Positions 1-9,244 of a DNA stretch of 64,000 nt are shown here, piece by piece. The position numbers and the translations under genes are program-made. Below the pieces are notes generated by a model. That model worked only from the letters and a program-made list of their open reading frames with translations, was not told where the DNA came from and made no database searches. The stretch's first letter is position 1. Each line of letters begins with the position of its first letter. This stretch comes from Halobaculum saliterrae (GTDB lineage Archaea > Halobacteriota > Halobacteria > Halobacteriales > Haloferacaceae), in NCBI RefSeq assembly GCF_009831625.1, contig NZ_WUUS01000005.1:219905-283904 (forward strand), in the 5' to 3' direction.

Positions 1-10
1 AAGGGAGCAC

Positions 11-164
11 GGACGGGAGGAAAAGCGGGGGCGGACGGGAGGAAAAGCGGGGGCGGACGGGAGGAAAAGCGGGGGCGGACGGGAGGAAAAGCGGGGGCGG
101 ACGGGAGGAAAAGCGGGGGCGGACGGGAGGAAAAGCGGGGGCGGACGGGAGGAAAAGCGGGGCC
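11..164. repeat. Seven tandem copies of a 22-bp unit
   Basis: Seven head-to-tail copies of a 22-bp purine-rich unit beginning GGACGGGAGGAAAAGC run without interruption to a last copy that differs only at its end. The unit is not a multiple of three, so it is not a coding repeat. It lies directly downstream of the stop codon of the amidohydrolase gene on the minus strand. The left edge is close to the window end, so more copies may lie outside. Nothing suggests CRISPR: there are no unique spacers. Confidence 0.97.
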
Positions 165-170
165 GACGCC

Positions 171-1706
171 CTATCGATCGTCGTACACCACGTCGCCGGC
201 CACCGCAGTCAGCGCCACCGCCACCTGATCGATCCGGTCGGACTGCTCCCACGGCGACTCGTCGAGCAGGACGAAGTCCGCGCGCTTGCCGGCCTCCAGC
301 GTGCCGAGTCGGTCCTCGTCGAAGCCGGCATATGCCGCGCCCGCGGTGTACGCCCGCAGCGCCTCGGTGACGCCGAGCGACTGGTCCTCGCTGGGAGCGT
401 TGACCGCGTAGTGGACGCCAAGCAGCGGATCCAGCGGCATGCAGTCGCTGCCGAACGCAAGCGGCGCGCCGGCGTCGATGTAGGCGGGCAGGCGGTTGGC
501 GTCGGTCCGTCGGTCGCCGAGGCGGGCGTCGTACAGCCCGTCCTCGAAGCCCCACTTGTGGAAGTTGGGCTGCATCGACGCGACGACGCCCATGTCGGCC
601 ATCCGCTCGATCGCCTCGTCGCTCGCGAGCTCGCTGTGCTCGACGCGGTGGCGGGAGGCCTCCGGGTCGTCCGTCCCCTCGTAGGCGTCGAGTACGGCGT
701 CGATCGCGGCGTCGCCGATCGCGTGCAGCGTCACCTGGAAGCCGTGGTCGTCGGCCCGGGTCACGAGGTCGTGGATCTCGTCGGGGTCGAGCACCCACGT
801 CCCGGTCTCCTTGGCGTCGTCGGCGTACGGCTCGTGAAGCCTCGCCGTCCGGCCGCCGAACGTGCCGTCGGTGTAGGACTTCACCGCCCCGGTCCGTACC
901 ATGTCGCTGCCGTGGTTCGTGCGCAACCCGGCGTCGATCAGCGAGTCGAGGTGGTCCGCCCAGTAGTTGATCCGCACGCGCAGCGTGAGTTCGTCCGCCA
1001 GATCGAGGTCGCGATACACCTGCGGCGCCTTCGACTGCCGGACCATGTCGTGGACCATCGTGGCGCCGCGCTCGTTGGCGTTCGCCTGGGCCGCGCGGAT
1101 CAGTTCCTCGGCCTCCTCGGCGTCGGGTTCGATCGCCTCGTAGACGGGGTCGACCGCCTCCTCGACGATCACGCCGGTCGGCTCGCCCCCCTCGGTGCGC
1201 ACGTCGTCGTCGGGCATCTCGTCGCCGAGCCGGTCGAGGAGCGGGTCGTTGACCGCGGCGACGTGCATGTCCTCGCGGAAGGCGACGACCGGGACCGTCT
1301 CGGAGACCTCGTGGAGGTCCTCGCGGGTGAGATAGCGGGATTCCTCCCACGTCGACTCGTCGTAGCCGAAGCCGAGCACCCACTCGTCCTCATCGATCTC
1401 GTCTGCGCGTTCTCGGAGCAACCCGACCGCGTCGCTCGGAGACTCGGCCGCCGAGAGGTCGGCGTGAACCAGCGATCGACCCGCGTTGAGCAGATGGGTG
1501 TGGGCGTCGATCAGTCCGGGGATCGCGACGCGGCCGTCGGCGTCGATCGTCTCGGTGTCGGCGCCGGCGAGGAACTCCACGTCGTAGGTGGTGCCGAGGC
1601 GGACGACGCGGCCGTCGCGGACGGCGAACGCGTCGTACGTCTCGTCGGGGTCGGCGAGCGTGTGCACCTCGGCGTTCACGACGACGAGGTCCGCGGGTTC
1701 GGTCAT
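171..1706 (-). CDS. Amidohydrolase family 3 (YtcJ-like) metal-dependent hydrolase
   Basis: A 511-residue amidohydrolase. The substrate cannot be told from sequence; relatives are often called exoenzymes regulatory protein or N-substituted formamide deformylase-like. The protein opens with the small beta-sandwich, then the metal-binding HxH of the TIM barrel in GLIDAHTHLL (H69, H71). Further ligands are visible in VTLHAIGDAAID, in RHRVEHSE and in the late aspartate of FGSDCMPLDP, followed by the typical tail EAGKRADFVLL. The frame stays open far upstream, but ATG at 1706 is chosen because the family pattern (LVVVNAEVHTL) starts immediately after it. The gene is divergent from hmgA with 107 bases between. 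Cytoplasmic, no signal peptide. Confidence 0.9.
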   Translation of the reverse strand: MTEPADLVVVNAEVHTLADPDETYDAFAVRDGRVVRLGTTYDVEFLAGADTETIDADGRVAIPGLIDAHTHLLNAGRSLVHADLSAAESPSDAVGLLRERADEIDEDEWVLGFGYDESTWEESRYLTREDLHEVSETVPVVAFREDMHVAAVNDPLLDRLGDEMPDDDVRTEGGEPTGVIVEEAVDPVYEAIEPDAEEAEELIRAAQANANERGATMVHDMVRQSKAPQVYRDLDLADELTLRVRINYWADHLDSLIDAGLRTNHGSDMVRTGAVKSYTDGTFGGRTARLHEPYADDAKETGTWVLDPDEIHDLVTRADDHGFQVTLHAIGDAAIDAVLDAYEGTDDPEASRHRVEHSELASDEAIERMADMGVVASMQPNFHKWGFEDGLYDARLGDRRTDANRLPAYIDAGAPLAFGSDCMPLDPLLGVHYAVNAPSEDQSLGVTEALRAYTAGAAYAGFDEDRLGTLEAGKRADFVLLDESPWEQSDRIDQVAVALTAVAGDVVYDDR

Positions 1707-1813
1707 GCGCGAACGCGGGTCCCCGGGCGGCAAAACCGTTCGGGAAGCGGGCGGCCGCGGGGCGAGTGTGCGGAACCGACACCACTTAGCGCCCGCCGGG
1801 ATCACCCACACCC

Positions 1814-3034
1814 ATGACCGACACCGACGCCGCCGCGCTCGCCGAGCGCGTGCGCGACGGCGACCTTCGCCTGTACGAGTTGGAGGAGCACGCCGACGCC
1901 GACACCGCCGCCGCGGCGCGACGGCTGCTCGTCGAGGAGCACTCCGGCGCCGACCTCTCCACCAGCGGCGACTACGCCTTCGACGCCGCCGACGCCGACT
2001 CGAACATCGAGAACATGCTGGGCGCGATCCAGATCCCGGTGGGCGTCGTCGGCCCCGTCGAGATCGACGGCGGCGCCATCTCGGGGGAGCACTACCTCCC
2101 GATGGCGACCACGGAGGGGGCACTGCTCGCGTCGGTCAACCGCGGCTGCGCCGCGCTGAACACGGCCGGCGGGGCGGGCGCACGCGTCCTGAAAAACCGG
2201 ATGACACGTGCGCCGGCGTTCCGCGTCGCCGACGTGGCCGAGGCGGAGGCGCTCTCCTCGTGGGTCCGGGACAACGTCGACGCCCTCCGGGAGGCAGCCG
2301 AGTCGACGACGAGCCACGGCGAGTTGAAGGAGGCGACGCCGTACGTCGTCGGCAACACCGTGTTCGTCCGCTTCGCGTACGACACGAAGGACGCGATGGG
2401 GATGAACATGGCAACCATCGCCACCGAGGAGGCGTGCGACGTGATCGAGGCCGAGACGACCGCCTCGCTCGTCGCGCTGTCGGGCAACCTCTGCACGGAC
2501 AAGAAGCCCGCCGCGATCAACGCCGTCGAGGGCCGGGGCCGGACGGTCGCCGCCGACGTGACGATCCCACGCGAGACGGTCGAGGAGACCCTGAAGACGA
2601 CGCCCGAGGCCGTCGCCGAGGTGAACACCCGCAAGAACCTCGTCGGCTCCGCGAAGGCCGGCAGCCTCGGGTTCAACGCCCACGTCGCCAACAGCGTCGC
2701 GGCGATGTTCCTCGCGACCGGGCAGGACGCCGCGCAGGTCGTCGAGGGGGCGAACGCGATCACCACGGCCGAGGTCGACGGCGACGGGGACCTGTACGTC
2801 AGCGTCACCATCGCGTCGCTGGAGGTCGGCACCGTCGGCGGCGGCACGAAGCTCCCCACGCAGTCGGAGGCGCTGGACGTGCTCGGGGTTCGCGGCGGCG
2901 GCGACCCCGCCGGCAGCAACGGCGACGCGCTCGCGGAGGCCGTCGCGGTCGCCGCGCTGGCGGGCGAGCTCTCCCTGCTGTCGGCGCTCGCGTCGCGGAA
3001 CCTCTCGTCGGCGCACGCGAGCCTCGGTCGGTAA
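1814..3034 (+). CDS. hmgA: Hydroxymethylglutaryl-CoA reductase (NADPH)
   Basis: A 406-residue class I HMG-CoA reductase. It reduces HMG-CoA to mevalonate with NADPH, the committed step to the isoprenoid chains of archaeal ether lipids and the target of statins in haloarchaea. The sequence carries ENMLGAIQIPVGVVGP, the catalytic Glu of TTEGALLASVNRGC (E101), DAMGMNM for NADPH binding, the lysine of TDKKPAAIN (K230/K231), the aspartate of TGQDAAQ (D305) and the general-acid His of SAHASLG (H401). It lacks the membrane anchor of the eukaryotic enzyme, as expected for archaea. An ACTTAGC box about 27 bases upstream of ATG suggests a leaderless transcript. Confidence 0.97.
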   Translation: MTDTDAAALAERVRDGDLRLYELEEHADADTAAAARRLLVEEHSGADLSTSGDYAFDAADADSNIENMLGAIQIPVGVVGPVEIDGGAISGEHYLPMATTEGALLASVNRGCAALNTAGGAGARVLKNRMTRAPAFRVADVAEAEALSSWVRDNVDALREAAESTTSHGELKEATPYVVGNTVFVRFAYDTKDAMGMNMATIATEEACDVIEAETTASLVALSGNLCTDKKPAAINAVEGRGRTVAADVTIPRETVEETLKTTPEAVAEVNTRKNLVGSAKAGSLGFNAHVANSVAAMFLATGQDAAQVVEGANAITTAEVDGDGDLYVSVTIASLEVGTVGGGTKLPTQSEALDVLGVRGGGDPAGSNGDALAEAVAVAALAGELSLLSALASRNLSSAHASLGR

Positions 3035-3085
3035 CCGTTCGGTCCAGCACTCCGGCTCGGACCGCCTCGGCTCCTGTCCTCGACG

Positions 3086-3469
3086 CTACCGTTCGTCCAG
3101 CCGCGTCGCGAGCGCCCGTATCGCCCACACGGTCCGTCGCCGGACCGAGAGGGGGTCCCCCCACAGGTGCGCCGCCATCGGCGCTTGGATCGCGGCCGCG
3201 GCGAACAGGAACCCGCCGACTGCGGGGTGGACGTACACCCACGCCGCCACCCCGGTAGTCCCCTCCCACACGAGCAGCGCGTACGCCGCCGCGCCGTGCA
3301 TCGTCAGAAACATCCCCAGCAGGGAGACGAAGGCGGCGAGAAACAGGAGGCCCGCGTACGGCGGCGCGTCCGCCGTCCCGGCAGCGGACTGGAGCGGCCA
3401 CGCGAGCGGCGCGTGGAGCACGCCGGCGGCCTCGACGCCGACTGCCGTCGCTCCCGCGATCATCGACAT
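3086..3469 (-). CDS. Small integral membrane protein, function unknown
   Basis: A 127-residue protein not recognised by name. It is mostly hydrophobic, with membrane segments around residues 7-25, 38-68 (possibly two short helices) and 77-95, and ends in an Arg-rich cytoplasmic tail (VRRRTVWAIRALATRLDER). The size, compositional bias and position are consistent with a real haloarchaeal gene: it converges on hmgA with only 51 bases between stops and has its own ATG with a GATATAAG box just upstream on the minus strand. No catalytic motif is visible. Confidence 0.7.
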   Translation of the reverse strand: MSMIAGATAVGVEAAGVLHAPLAWPLQSAAGTADAPPYAGLLFLAAFVSLLGMFLTMHGAAAYALLVWEGTTGVAAWVYVHPAVGGFLFAAAAIQAPMAAHLWGDPLSVRRRTVWAIRALATRLDER

Positions 3470-3511
3470 GGTTCGACTGGATCGGTGTCCGATATAAGCG
3501 CTCCGCCGCCG

Positions 3512-4036
3512 TTACAGGAGTCGATACTCCCCGCGCGACTCCGTCGCCTCGCCGCGGCGCGTCAGTCGGTCGAGGATGTCTCGCGCCGCCTCGGCGGGCA
3601 CGCCGTGGTCGGTCGCGTATCCGACGACGCCCTCCTCGGTCGCGTTGCCCTCCCTGAGCGCGTCCCGGACCACCTCGTCGCGCGAGCGCGACCCGCCGGC
3701 GGCGTCCTCGCCCGCGGACGCGACCTCGTCGGCGTCGAGCCCGGACCCCTCGAGGTACTCCCGGTCGTCGACGGCGCCCTCGAACCCGTCGAGCTCCCGT
3801 TCCAGTTCGTCGACCGTTCCCGCGCGTTCGAAGGCCTCAGACTGTCCCCGCTTGTCGGCGAGCAGCTTCGCCCGCGCCTGCGCGGCTGCGGCCCGGTCGT
3901 CCGACTCGTGGAACCGCTTCAGCCGGTCGGTCGGGTGCCGCGTCTCACAGCGCGGGCAGGTCGCCGACTCCTGCCGGTCGGGGTCGCTGACGAGCCAGTA
4001 GGTGCCACAGGAGCGACAGCCGACGACCGCGTACAT
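3512..4036 (-). CDS. Zinc-ribbon protein with C-terminal winged helix (DUF5817-like)
   Basis: A 174-residue protein. The N-terminus holds a two-knuckle zinc ribbon, CRSCG at residues 7-11 and CPRCE near 27-31, followed by an Arg/Lys-rich helix and an acidic linker. The C-terminal 60 residues (RDEVVRDALREG through RGEYRLL) look like a winged helix. I believe it belongs to the haloarchaeal DUF5817 group, but that name is from memory. An open frame continues upstream to 4219, yet ATG at 4036 is preferred because MYAVVGCRSCG places the ribbon at the very N-terminus and the upstream codons overlap the divergent promoter. A nucleic-acid-binding role is inference. Confidence 0.75.
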   Translation of the reverse strand: MYAVVGCRSCGTYWLVSDPDRQESATCPRCETRHPTDRLKRFHESDDRAAAAQARAKLLADKRGQSEAFERAGTVDELERELDGFEGAVDDREYLEGSGLDADEVASAGEDAAGGSRSRDEVVRDALREGNATEEGVVGYATDHGVPAEAARDILDRLTRRGEATESRGEYRLL

Positions 4037-4184
4037 GGCCGCGGCTTGCTCGTCACAGGAGTTGAACCTTGCTACCGACGGGGCGAACGTCGCCGCATTG
4101 GAGGGGGTCGGACCGGCGGCGCGTCTCGCCGGAAGCGAGGCAGTCGCCCGCGGAGTTAAGACGCTCGCCGCCGCCGGCAACGGT

Positions 4185-4526
4185 ATGGAGCACGAACCGC
4201 ACGACCCGAGCGCGGACACCGAGGCGGTGTCCGGGGTCCACCTCGCGCAGTTGGCGACCGGCGCCGAGATGAGCGTCCAGCACTTCTCGATCGATCCCGG
4301 CGCCGAGGTGCCGTCGCACAGCCACCGTCACGAGCAGGCGGGGTACATCACAGCCGGCACGCTCACGTTCCTCCTCGCCGACGGCGAGGAGGTCGTCTGC
4401 GAGGCCGGCGACTCGTACGTGCTCGCGGGCGAGGAGGTGCACGGCGTCGAGAACCGCGGCGACGAACAGGTCGAGGGAATCGACGTCTTCAGCCCGCCGC
4501 GACCGAACCCGGACTGGCAGGAGTGA
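4185..4526 (+). CDS. Cupin-domain protein
   Basis: A 113-residue single-domain cupin. The first cupin motif is in PSHSHRHEQAGYITAGTL (about residues 44-61) with the His/His/Glu set of metal ligands, and the second in GDSYVLAGEEVHGVENRG, which supplies the last His. These proteins bind one metal ion and are often dioxygenases, isomerases or simple metabolite binders; the substrate cannot be inferred. The frame is open back to 4002, but that part reads as intergenic sequence and overlaps the divergent zinc-ribbon gene, so ATG at 4185 is used. Confidence 0.85.
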   Translation: MEHEPHDPSADTEAVSGVHLAQLATGAEMSVQHFSIDPGAEVPSHSHRHEQAGYITAGTLTFLLADGEEVVCEAGDSYVLAGEEVHGVENRGDEQVEGIDVFSPPRPNPDWQE

Positions 4527-4548
4527 GACTCAGTCGCGGGGGGAGCGC

Positions 4549-5163
4549 TCAGTCCGCCCCCGCCTCGGCGTCGTCGTCGAGGTCGCTCTCGTCGACGCCC
4601 GGGGCCGCGCTCACGTCGACCTCGTCCGGCTCGTCGGTGCCGCCGACGTGGAGTTCGCCGTCCGCGTCCTCGACGTACGCGTCGTCGGCGAAGCCGGCGA
4701 CGGCGTTCTCGAACTCCTCGTCGTCCATCCGGCCGGGCGTCTCGGGCGCGTCGGCGACGCCGTCGGCGGGGCGGAAGTCGCCGAGCGGGTCGTCGATGGT
4801 GATGCCGTACCGTGTGAAGAACTCCTCGTAGCGACGGTAGTGTTCCTCCAGCTCGTCGCTGGGGATCTCCATCATCTCCGCCCAGCCGTGGTTGAAGAAG
4901 TCGAAGTTCGCCTGCACGTGGGTTATCTCGCGGGCCTCCGCCTCGGGGTAACCCGCCTCCAGCGCCGCGACATACGTGTCCATCGTCGCGTCGAAGAAGT
5001 CGTCGAGGTGTGCCCGTCGCTCCTCGCGACGACCCTCGTCAGCCTTGTCGAGGAAGATGTCCGTGTGCATGCCGACGAGCCTGTCGTTGACGTAGCCGCC
5101 GACGACCGGCGTGGTGAGCGCGCGCTTTGCGGCCCAGTGGCGGACGTTCTGCCGGAGCTTCAT
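4549..5163 (-). CDS. Conserved haloarchaeal protein (DUF6149-like)
   Basis: A 204-residue soluble protein, strongly acidic towards the C-terminus. The first two thirds are helical and highly structured: VRHWAAKRALTTPVVGGYVN, then MHTDIFLDKADEGRREERR, HVQANFDFFNHGWAEMM and EEFFTRYGITIDDPLGDFRP. I associate this pattern with the uncharacterised haloarchaeal family DUF6149. The last 65 residues are low-complexity and acidic. It converges with the cupin gene, leaving 22 bases between stops. No catalytic residues are recognisable and no function is proposed. Confidence 0.75.
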   Translation of the reverse strand: MKLRQNVRHWAAKRALTTPVVGGYVNDRLVGMHTDIFLDKADEGRREERRAHLDDFFDATMDTYVAALEAGYPEAEAREITHVQANFDFFNHGWAEMMEIPSDELEEHYRRYEEFFTRYGITIDDPLGDFRPADGVADAPETPGRMDDEEFENAVAGFADDAYVEDADGELHVGGTDEPDEVDVSAAPGVDESDLDDDAEAGAD

Positions 5164-5328
5164 ATCCGTTCTAGAGCCCGTGGACCCTTGAATGTGCGGC
5201 GATCCGGTGTCCGACCCTGACGATCATCCTTTCAGTCCTAAAGGATCTGGGGAATTCCATTGGTACGGACTCTCGTGAACCCTCACGTCGATAGCAACCC
5301 ACATTAACCCCGAATCCGAATCGCCGGT

Positions 5329-6573
5329 ATGAGCGAGTCGTTCGTCATCATCGGCGACGGGATCTCCGGTAGCTCTGCCGCCGAGACCCTCCGGGAGGAG
5401 GAGCCCGACGCCGACATCACCGTGATCACAGACGAGGGGGAGGCCCTCTATAACCGCATCCTCATCAAGGAGTTCGCCAAGGGGAAGCTCCCCGAGGCGC
5501 CCATCTCCATCCACGAGGAGGGGTGGTACGAGGAGCGCGACATCGACCTCGAACTCAACACGCTCGTCACCGACATCCGGACCGACGACCACGAGGTCGA
5601 GACCCACGAGGGCGACGTGCTGGAGTACGACAAACTGCTCCTCGCGGTCGGCGGCACGCCCCAGCAGCTTCCGGTCGAGGGGAGCGACGCCGAGGGCGTC
5701 CACCACTTCTGGACGTTCCAGGACGCCCGACGCATCCGCGAGTCGGCCGAGGAGGCGGACGACGCCGTCATCGTCGGCGCCGGCCTGCTCGGGATCGACC
5801 TGGCGGCCATCTGTGGCGCCCAGGACATCGAGGGCAAGTACCTGATGCGGGGCAACTCCTGGTGGCGCTACGCGCTCGACGAGGAGGGCGCCGAGATCAT
5901 GCACGAGGCGATGCGCGAGCGCGGCGTCGAGCCAGTCTTCGACTCCGGCGTCGATCACTTCGAGACCGACGACGACGGCCACGTGACGGCGGCGGTCGAC
6001 CCCAACGGCGATCGCTTCGAGGCCGACTTCGCGGGCGTCGCCATCGGGCTGAACCTCAACACCGAACTCGTCGAGGACACGCCCATCGAGACCGACGACG
6101 GGATCGTCGTCGACGAGTACATGCGGACGAACGACGAGGACGTGTTCGCCGCGGGCGACATCACCCGGTTCCACGACCTGATCCTCGGCGAGCAGGCCCA
6201 GAACGGCGCGTGGGGCAGCGCGAAGGAGCAGGGTACCATCGCCGCGAAGAACATGCTCGAGTACGAGTCCGAGGAGTTCCGCTGGGTCTCCTCGTACTCC
6301 ATCACGCACTTCGACTTCCCGTTCCTCTCCTTCGGCCACCCGACGCTCGGCGACGACGAGGTCATGCGCTCGTTCGGCGACGACGAGTGGCGCCGCCTCG
6401 CGCTGAAGGACGGGAAGATCGTCGGCGGCGTGCTCATCGGCAACCTCGCACCCCAGTCGGCGTACAAGCAGCTCATGCGCGAGCAGGTCGACGTGAGCGG
6501 CCAGAAGGACCTCCTCATGACCGAGGGGTTCTCCGTCGACGACCTCGAGACCGAGGGCGCGGCTGCCGAGTAG
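5329..6573 (+). CDS. FAD-dependent pyridine nucleotide-disulfide-type oxidoreductase
   Basis: A 414-residue two-dinucleotide-fold oxidoreductase. The FAD-binding GxGxxG variant FVIIGDGISGSSAAE starts at residue 5, the second nucleotide-binding motif is AVIVGAGLLGIDLAA near 147-161, and the FAD ribityl motif VFAAGDITRF is near 278. It lacks the redox-active CxxC of thioredoxin reductase or lipoamide dehydrogenase, so it groups with NADH:rubredoxin/nitrite-reductase-type (NirB N-terminal) flavoproteins. The C-terminal domain ends in ILIGNLAPQSAYKQLM. The electron acceptor is unknown. A CATTAACC box sits about 27 bases upstream of ATG, consistent with leaderless transcription. Confidence 0.85.
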   Translation: MSESFVIIGDGISGSSAAETLREEEPDADITVITDEGEALYNRILIKEFAKGKLPEAPISIHEEGWYEERDIDLELNTLVTDIRTDDHEVETHEGDVLEYDKLLLAVGGTPQQLPVEGSDAEGVHHFWTFQDARRIRESAEEADDAVIVGAGLLGIDLAAICGAQDIEGKYLMRGNSWWRYALDEEGAEIMHEAMRERGVEPVFDSGVDHFETDDDGHVTAAVDPNGDRFEADFAGVAIGLNLNTELVEDTPIETDDGIVVDEYMRTNDEDVFAAGDITRFHDLILGEQAQNGAWGSAKEQGTIAAKNMLEYESEEFRWVSSYSITHFDFPFLSFGHPTLGDDEVMRSFGDDEWRRLALKDGKIVGGVLIGNLAPQSAYKQLMREQVDVSGQKDLLMTEGFSVDDLETEGAAAE

Positions 6574-6792
6574 TTCCCGTCTCGTTCGCCCCGCTCCACG
6601 TCCCGTTCGCCACCCGGTCGGTTCGCCTTTCTCCGAATCGTCCGTGTGTCCGCGAGCGAAGGCGCAACCGATACGACGGGGGCGACGCCGGCGATGCCGC
6701 CGACGATCGTGCCGACTCGGGGAGGACCTCGACCGACACTGGACGAGCGACGGGACCGACACCGTTTTCGGCGCCACCCTCGGAGTGCGACC

Positions 6793-7209
6793 ATGGATGC
6801 CGGCGGTTCGAGCGACATGACGCTCGCCTTCGAGTTGGACGCGCTGCGGTCGTTGGCCGATCCGAACGCGGTGTTCAACGACGCGCGCGGGTGGACCGAA
6901 TACGTCGGCGTGGTCTCGGAGAAACCCACGTACGTCGTCACCAACTTCACACGGAAGCACCGCGTCCGGCAGGACTTCTTCTCGGGTCCCCGGGGGGTGA
7001 CGGAGTCGCTGGAGAACGTGAAGCGCCAGTTCGACACCGACCGACACGTGTTCGTCGGGACGACCGACGAGGATCGCGCGGTCGCCGAGGAGACCGGCTG
7101 GGAGTTCCTCCCGCTGGCACAGGCCGCCGAGTCGGCCGGCTGGACGACGACCGACCCCGACGAAGAGTCCGACCCCCTCGGCGACGACACGCGCGACGAC
7201 TGGCCATAG
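6793..7209 (+). CDS. Conserved haloarchaeal protein of unknown function
   Basis: A 138-residue soluble protein with the core MTLAFELDALRSLADPNAVF, then YVGVVSEKPTYVVTNFTRKH, RVRQDFFSGPRGVTESLENV and HVFVGTTDEDRAVAEETGWE. I remember this architecture as a widespread uncharacterised haloarchaeal family (possibly DUF7124), but have no function for it. ATG at 6793 is chosen; a second ATG eight codons in (MTLAFELD) is also possible. The open frame further upstream to 6646 has intergenic composition. It sits between the FAD oxidoreductase and mptA in the same direction. Confidence 0.75.
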   Translation: MDAGGSSDMTLAFELDALRSLADPNAVFNDARGWTEYVGVVSEKPTYVVTNFTRKHRVRQDFFSGPRGVTESLENVKRQFDTDRHVFVGTTDEDRAVAEETGWEFLPLAQAAESAGWTTTDPDEESDPLGDDTRDDWP

Positions 7210-7313
7210 GCACGCGTCGCCCCCGCGGCGGCGGGCCGCGGGCACGACGCGTGCGAGGGGGTTTCACCTTTCGAAACCACTAATCAGCGTCGACCCTTGG
7301 GAGTATTCACTCA

Positions 7314-8240
7314 ATGAGTCACCAGTTGCCGGACGTGCAGGCCAGTCGGCCGGACGTCTCCGTCGGACTCAGCCAGGTCGGGGTCACCGGCGTCGACAAA
7401 CTCGTGAAGGTCGACCGGGGCGACCCGCGACCGTGGGTGTTCATGGCGGAGTTCTCGGTGTTCGTCGACCTCCCCGGCGAGCGCAAGGGGATCGACATGA
7501 GCCGGAACATGGAGGTCATCGACGAGGTGCTGGAGGCGGCGACACGCGAGGAGGCGTACCGCATCGAGGACGTCTGCGGCGACGCCGCCGAGCGGCTGCT
7601 CGCGAAACACGACTACACGACGACCGCGGAGATCGAGATGACGGCCGAGCTCGCGGCCCGGGAGGACACGCCCGCCTCCGGTCGGGAGACGCAGTCGACG
7701 TTCACCGTCGTCGCCTCCGCCGTCGCCGACGAGGACGGCACCCGCGAGGAGATCGGCGCCGAAGTGACCGGAATGACCGTCTGCCCGTGTTCACAGGGCA
7801 TGTCCGAGTCTCGCGCCCGCGAGAAGCTCGACGACCTCGGCGTCGACGACGAGGTCGCCGAGGAGTTCCTCGATGCCGTCCCTCAACCGGGGCACTCCCA
7901 GCGCGGGCACGCCACGCTCACGTTCACGGCCGACGGGACGCCCGACGTCGACCTCCTGGACGTGATCGACACAGCGCGCGACTCGATGAGCGCGCGGATC
8001 TACAACTACGCCAAGCGTCCCGACGAGGATCACATGACCTACGAGGCGCACATGGACGCGAAGTTCGTCGAGGACTGTGTCCGCGCGCTCGCCGAGGACG
8101 TGGTCGAGACGTACGACCACCTCGACGACGACGTGGTCGTCCACATGAAGCAGTCGAACGACGAGTCCATCCATCAGCACAACGCCCACGCCGAGCGCGA
8201 GATCACGATGGGAACGCTGCGCGAGGAGCTGGCTCGATAA
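7314..8240 (+). CDS. mptA: GTP cyclohydrolase MptA (GTP cyclohydrolase IV, FolE2 family)
   Basis: A 308-residue member of the FolE2/MptA family. It opens GTP to a 7,8-dihydroneopterin cyclic phosphate, the first step to the archaeal C1-carrier pterin and, in haloarchaea, also needed for folate-type pterins. Diagnostic segments are the N-terminal [20 protein letters not shown], the catalytic Cys loop [12 protein letters not shown], and the metal-ligand region [15 protein letters not shown]. Length matches the family. The same window holds mch, which acts on the reduced pterin carrier. ATG follows a GTATTCACTCA stretch; an ACTAATC box lies about 30 bases upstream. Confidence 0.93.
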   Translation: MSHQLPDVQASRPDVSVGLSQVGVTGVDKLVKVDRGDPRPWVFMAEFSVFVDLPGERKGIDMSRNMEVIDEVLEAATREEAYRIEDVCGDAAERLLAKHDYTTTAEIEMTAELAAREDTPASGRETQSTFTVVASAVADEDGTREEIGAEVTGMTVCPCSQGMSESRAREKLDDLGVDDEVAEEFLDAVPQPGHSQRGHATLTFTADGTPDVDLLDVIDTARDSMSARIYNYAKRPDEDHMTYEAHMDAKFVEDCVRALAEDVVETYDHLDDDVVVHMKQSNDESIHQHNAHAEREITMGTLREELAR

Positions 8241-8299
8241 CGACGGCCCGTATCCGCTGTACTCGGGCCGGCTCGGCTCCGATTCGGTTTCTCAGGCGT

Positions 8300-9103
8300 T
8301 CACAGCGACAGCGGCGACGCCTCTTGCCACCGCTCGCGGAACGTCCGGCGGACGTCGCCGGCGAACTCGGGGTCCTTCAGGTCGATCATCGCGAAGGACT
8401 CGTCGGGGTCGACCGGACTCGGGACCTCCATGCACACCTCCGCGTCGTCGACGAGCGTGAACGTCCCGCGCAACCCCGGCGCGGTCCGGACCGCGAAGTT
8501 CGGGTGGTCGGCCATCCGGTCGAAGTATCGCTCGCCGACGCTCTCGGGGAGCTGCGCGGGGACCTCCTCGGAGAGCAGCAGCGACACGTCGACGCCGCGT
8601 TCGAGCGCCGCCTCCAGCTCCTCGGTGACCGCCTCGCCGATGGCGCCGATGTCGAGTCCGGACGCCGGTGCGGCCGCGATCATCACGACGCGGTCGTCGG
8701 CCGCCGACAACCGTTCGAGTAGCAGATCGGCCGTCTCCTCGGGGCCGAGCGCGGCCGTCCAGAACTGCTCGTCGGGTGGGTCGCCGGCCTCCAACTCGGT
8801 GGAGAGCTCCTCGACGACGGCCTCGTACTGCTCGGCCTGCTCGTCGAGTTCGCGTTGCTTCTCCTCCAGCAGTCGATCGAGGGCGGCGTCCGGCTCGACC
8901 GCGAGGTACTTCTTCGGCCTGCTCGCCGCCTGACTCCGGGCGAGTCGGTGCCGTTCGAGGCTGTTGAGCACGTCGTACACCCGACCCATCGGCACGCCGC
9001 TCGCCTCGGACAACTCCTTTGCGGTTGCCGGCCCGGCGTCGAGGAGGGCGCGGTACGCACGGGATTCGTACTCCGAGAGCCCCAGGTCGCGAAGGTCTGC
9101 CAT
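8300..9103 (-). CDS. TrmB-family transcriptional regulator
   Basis: A 267-residue TrmB-type regulator. Residues 1-70 form the winged helix (LGLSEYESRAYRALLDAGPA, then ELSEASGVPMGRVYDVLNSL), followed by a coiled linker (LLEEKQRELDEQAEQYEAVV) and a C-terminal effector domain (DRVVMIAAAPASGL onward). TrmB proteins control sugar and central metabolism in archaea; the ligand and targets here are unknown. ATG at 9103 gives the standard N-terminus MADLRDLGLSEYE; upstream in-frame ATG at 9136 would add eleven unrelated residues. It is transcribed convergently with mptA and lies downstream of the thioredoxin-like gene in the same direction. Confidence 0.88.
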   Translation of the reverse strand: MADLRDLGLSEYESRAYRALLDAGPATAKELSEASGVPMGRVYDVLNSLERHRLARSQAASRPKKYLAVEPDAALDRLLEEKQRELDEQAEQYEAVVEELSTELEAGDPPDEQFWTAALGPEETADLLLERLSAADDRVVMIAAAPASGLDIGAIGEAVTEELEAALERGVDVSLLLSEEVPAQLPESVGERYFDRMADHPNFAVRTAPGLRGTFTLVDDAEVCMEVPSPVDPDESFAMIDLKDPEFAGDVRRTFRERWQEASPLSL

Positions 9104-9244
9104 ACCATCCCCACGGGACGGGGGGTGAAAAAACACACTGGGAGTTTACCGGGTCACCGCGACGGGGAGACGTCACCGTCCGACCGCACGCCCGCACGAC
9201 CGTCCGCTCTGTGAGTCCACGGCTCGCGTGACCGCGCGTTCGCG

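Noticed and set aside
11..164. CRISPR array
   Set aside because: The repeat units are directly contiguous with no unique spacers and no cas genes are present.
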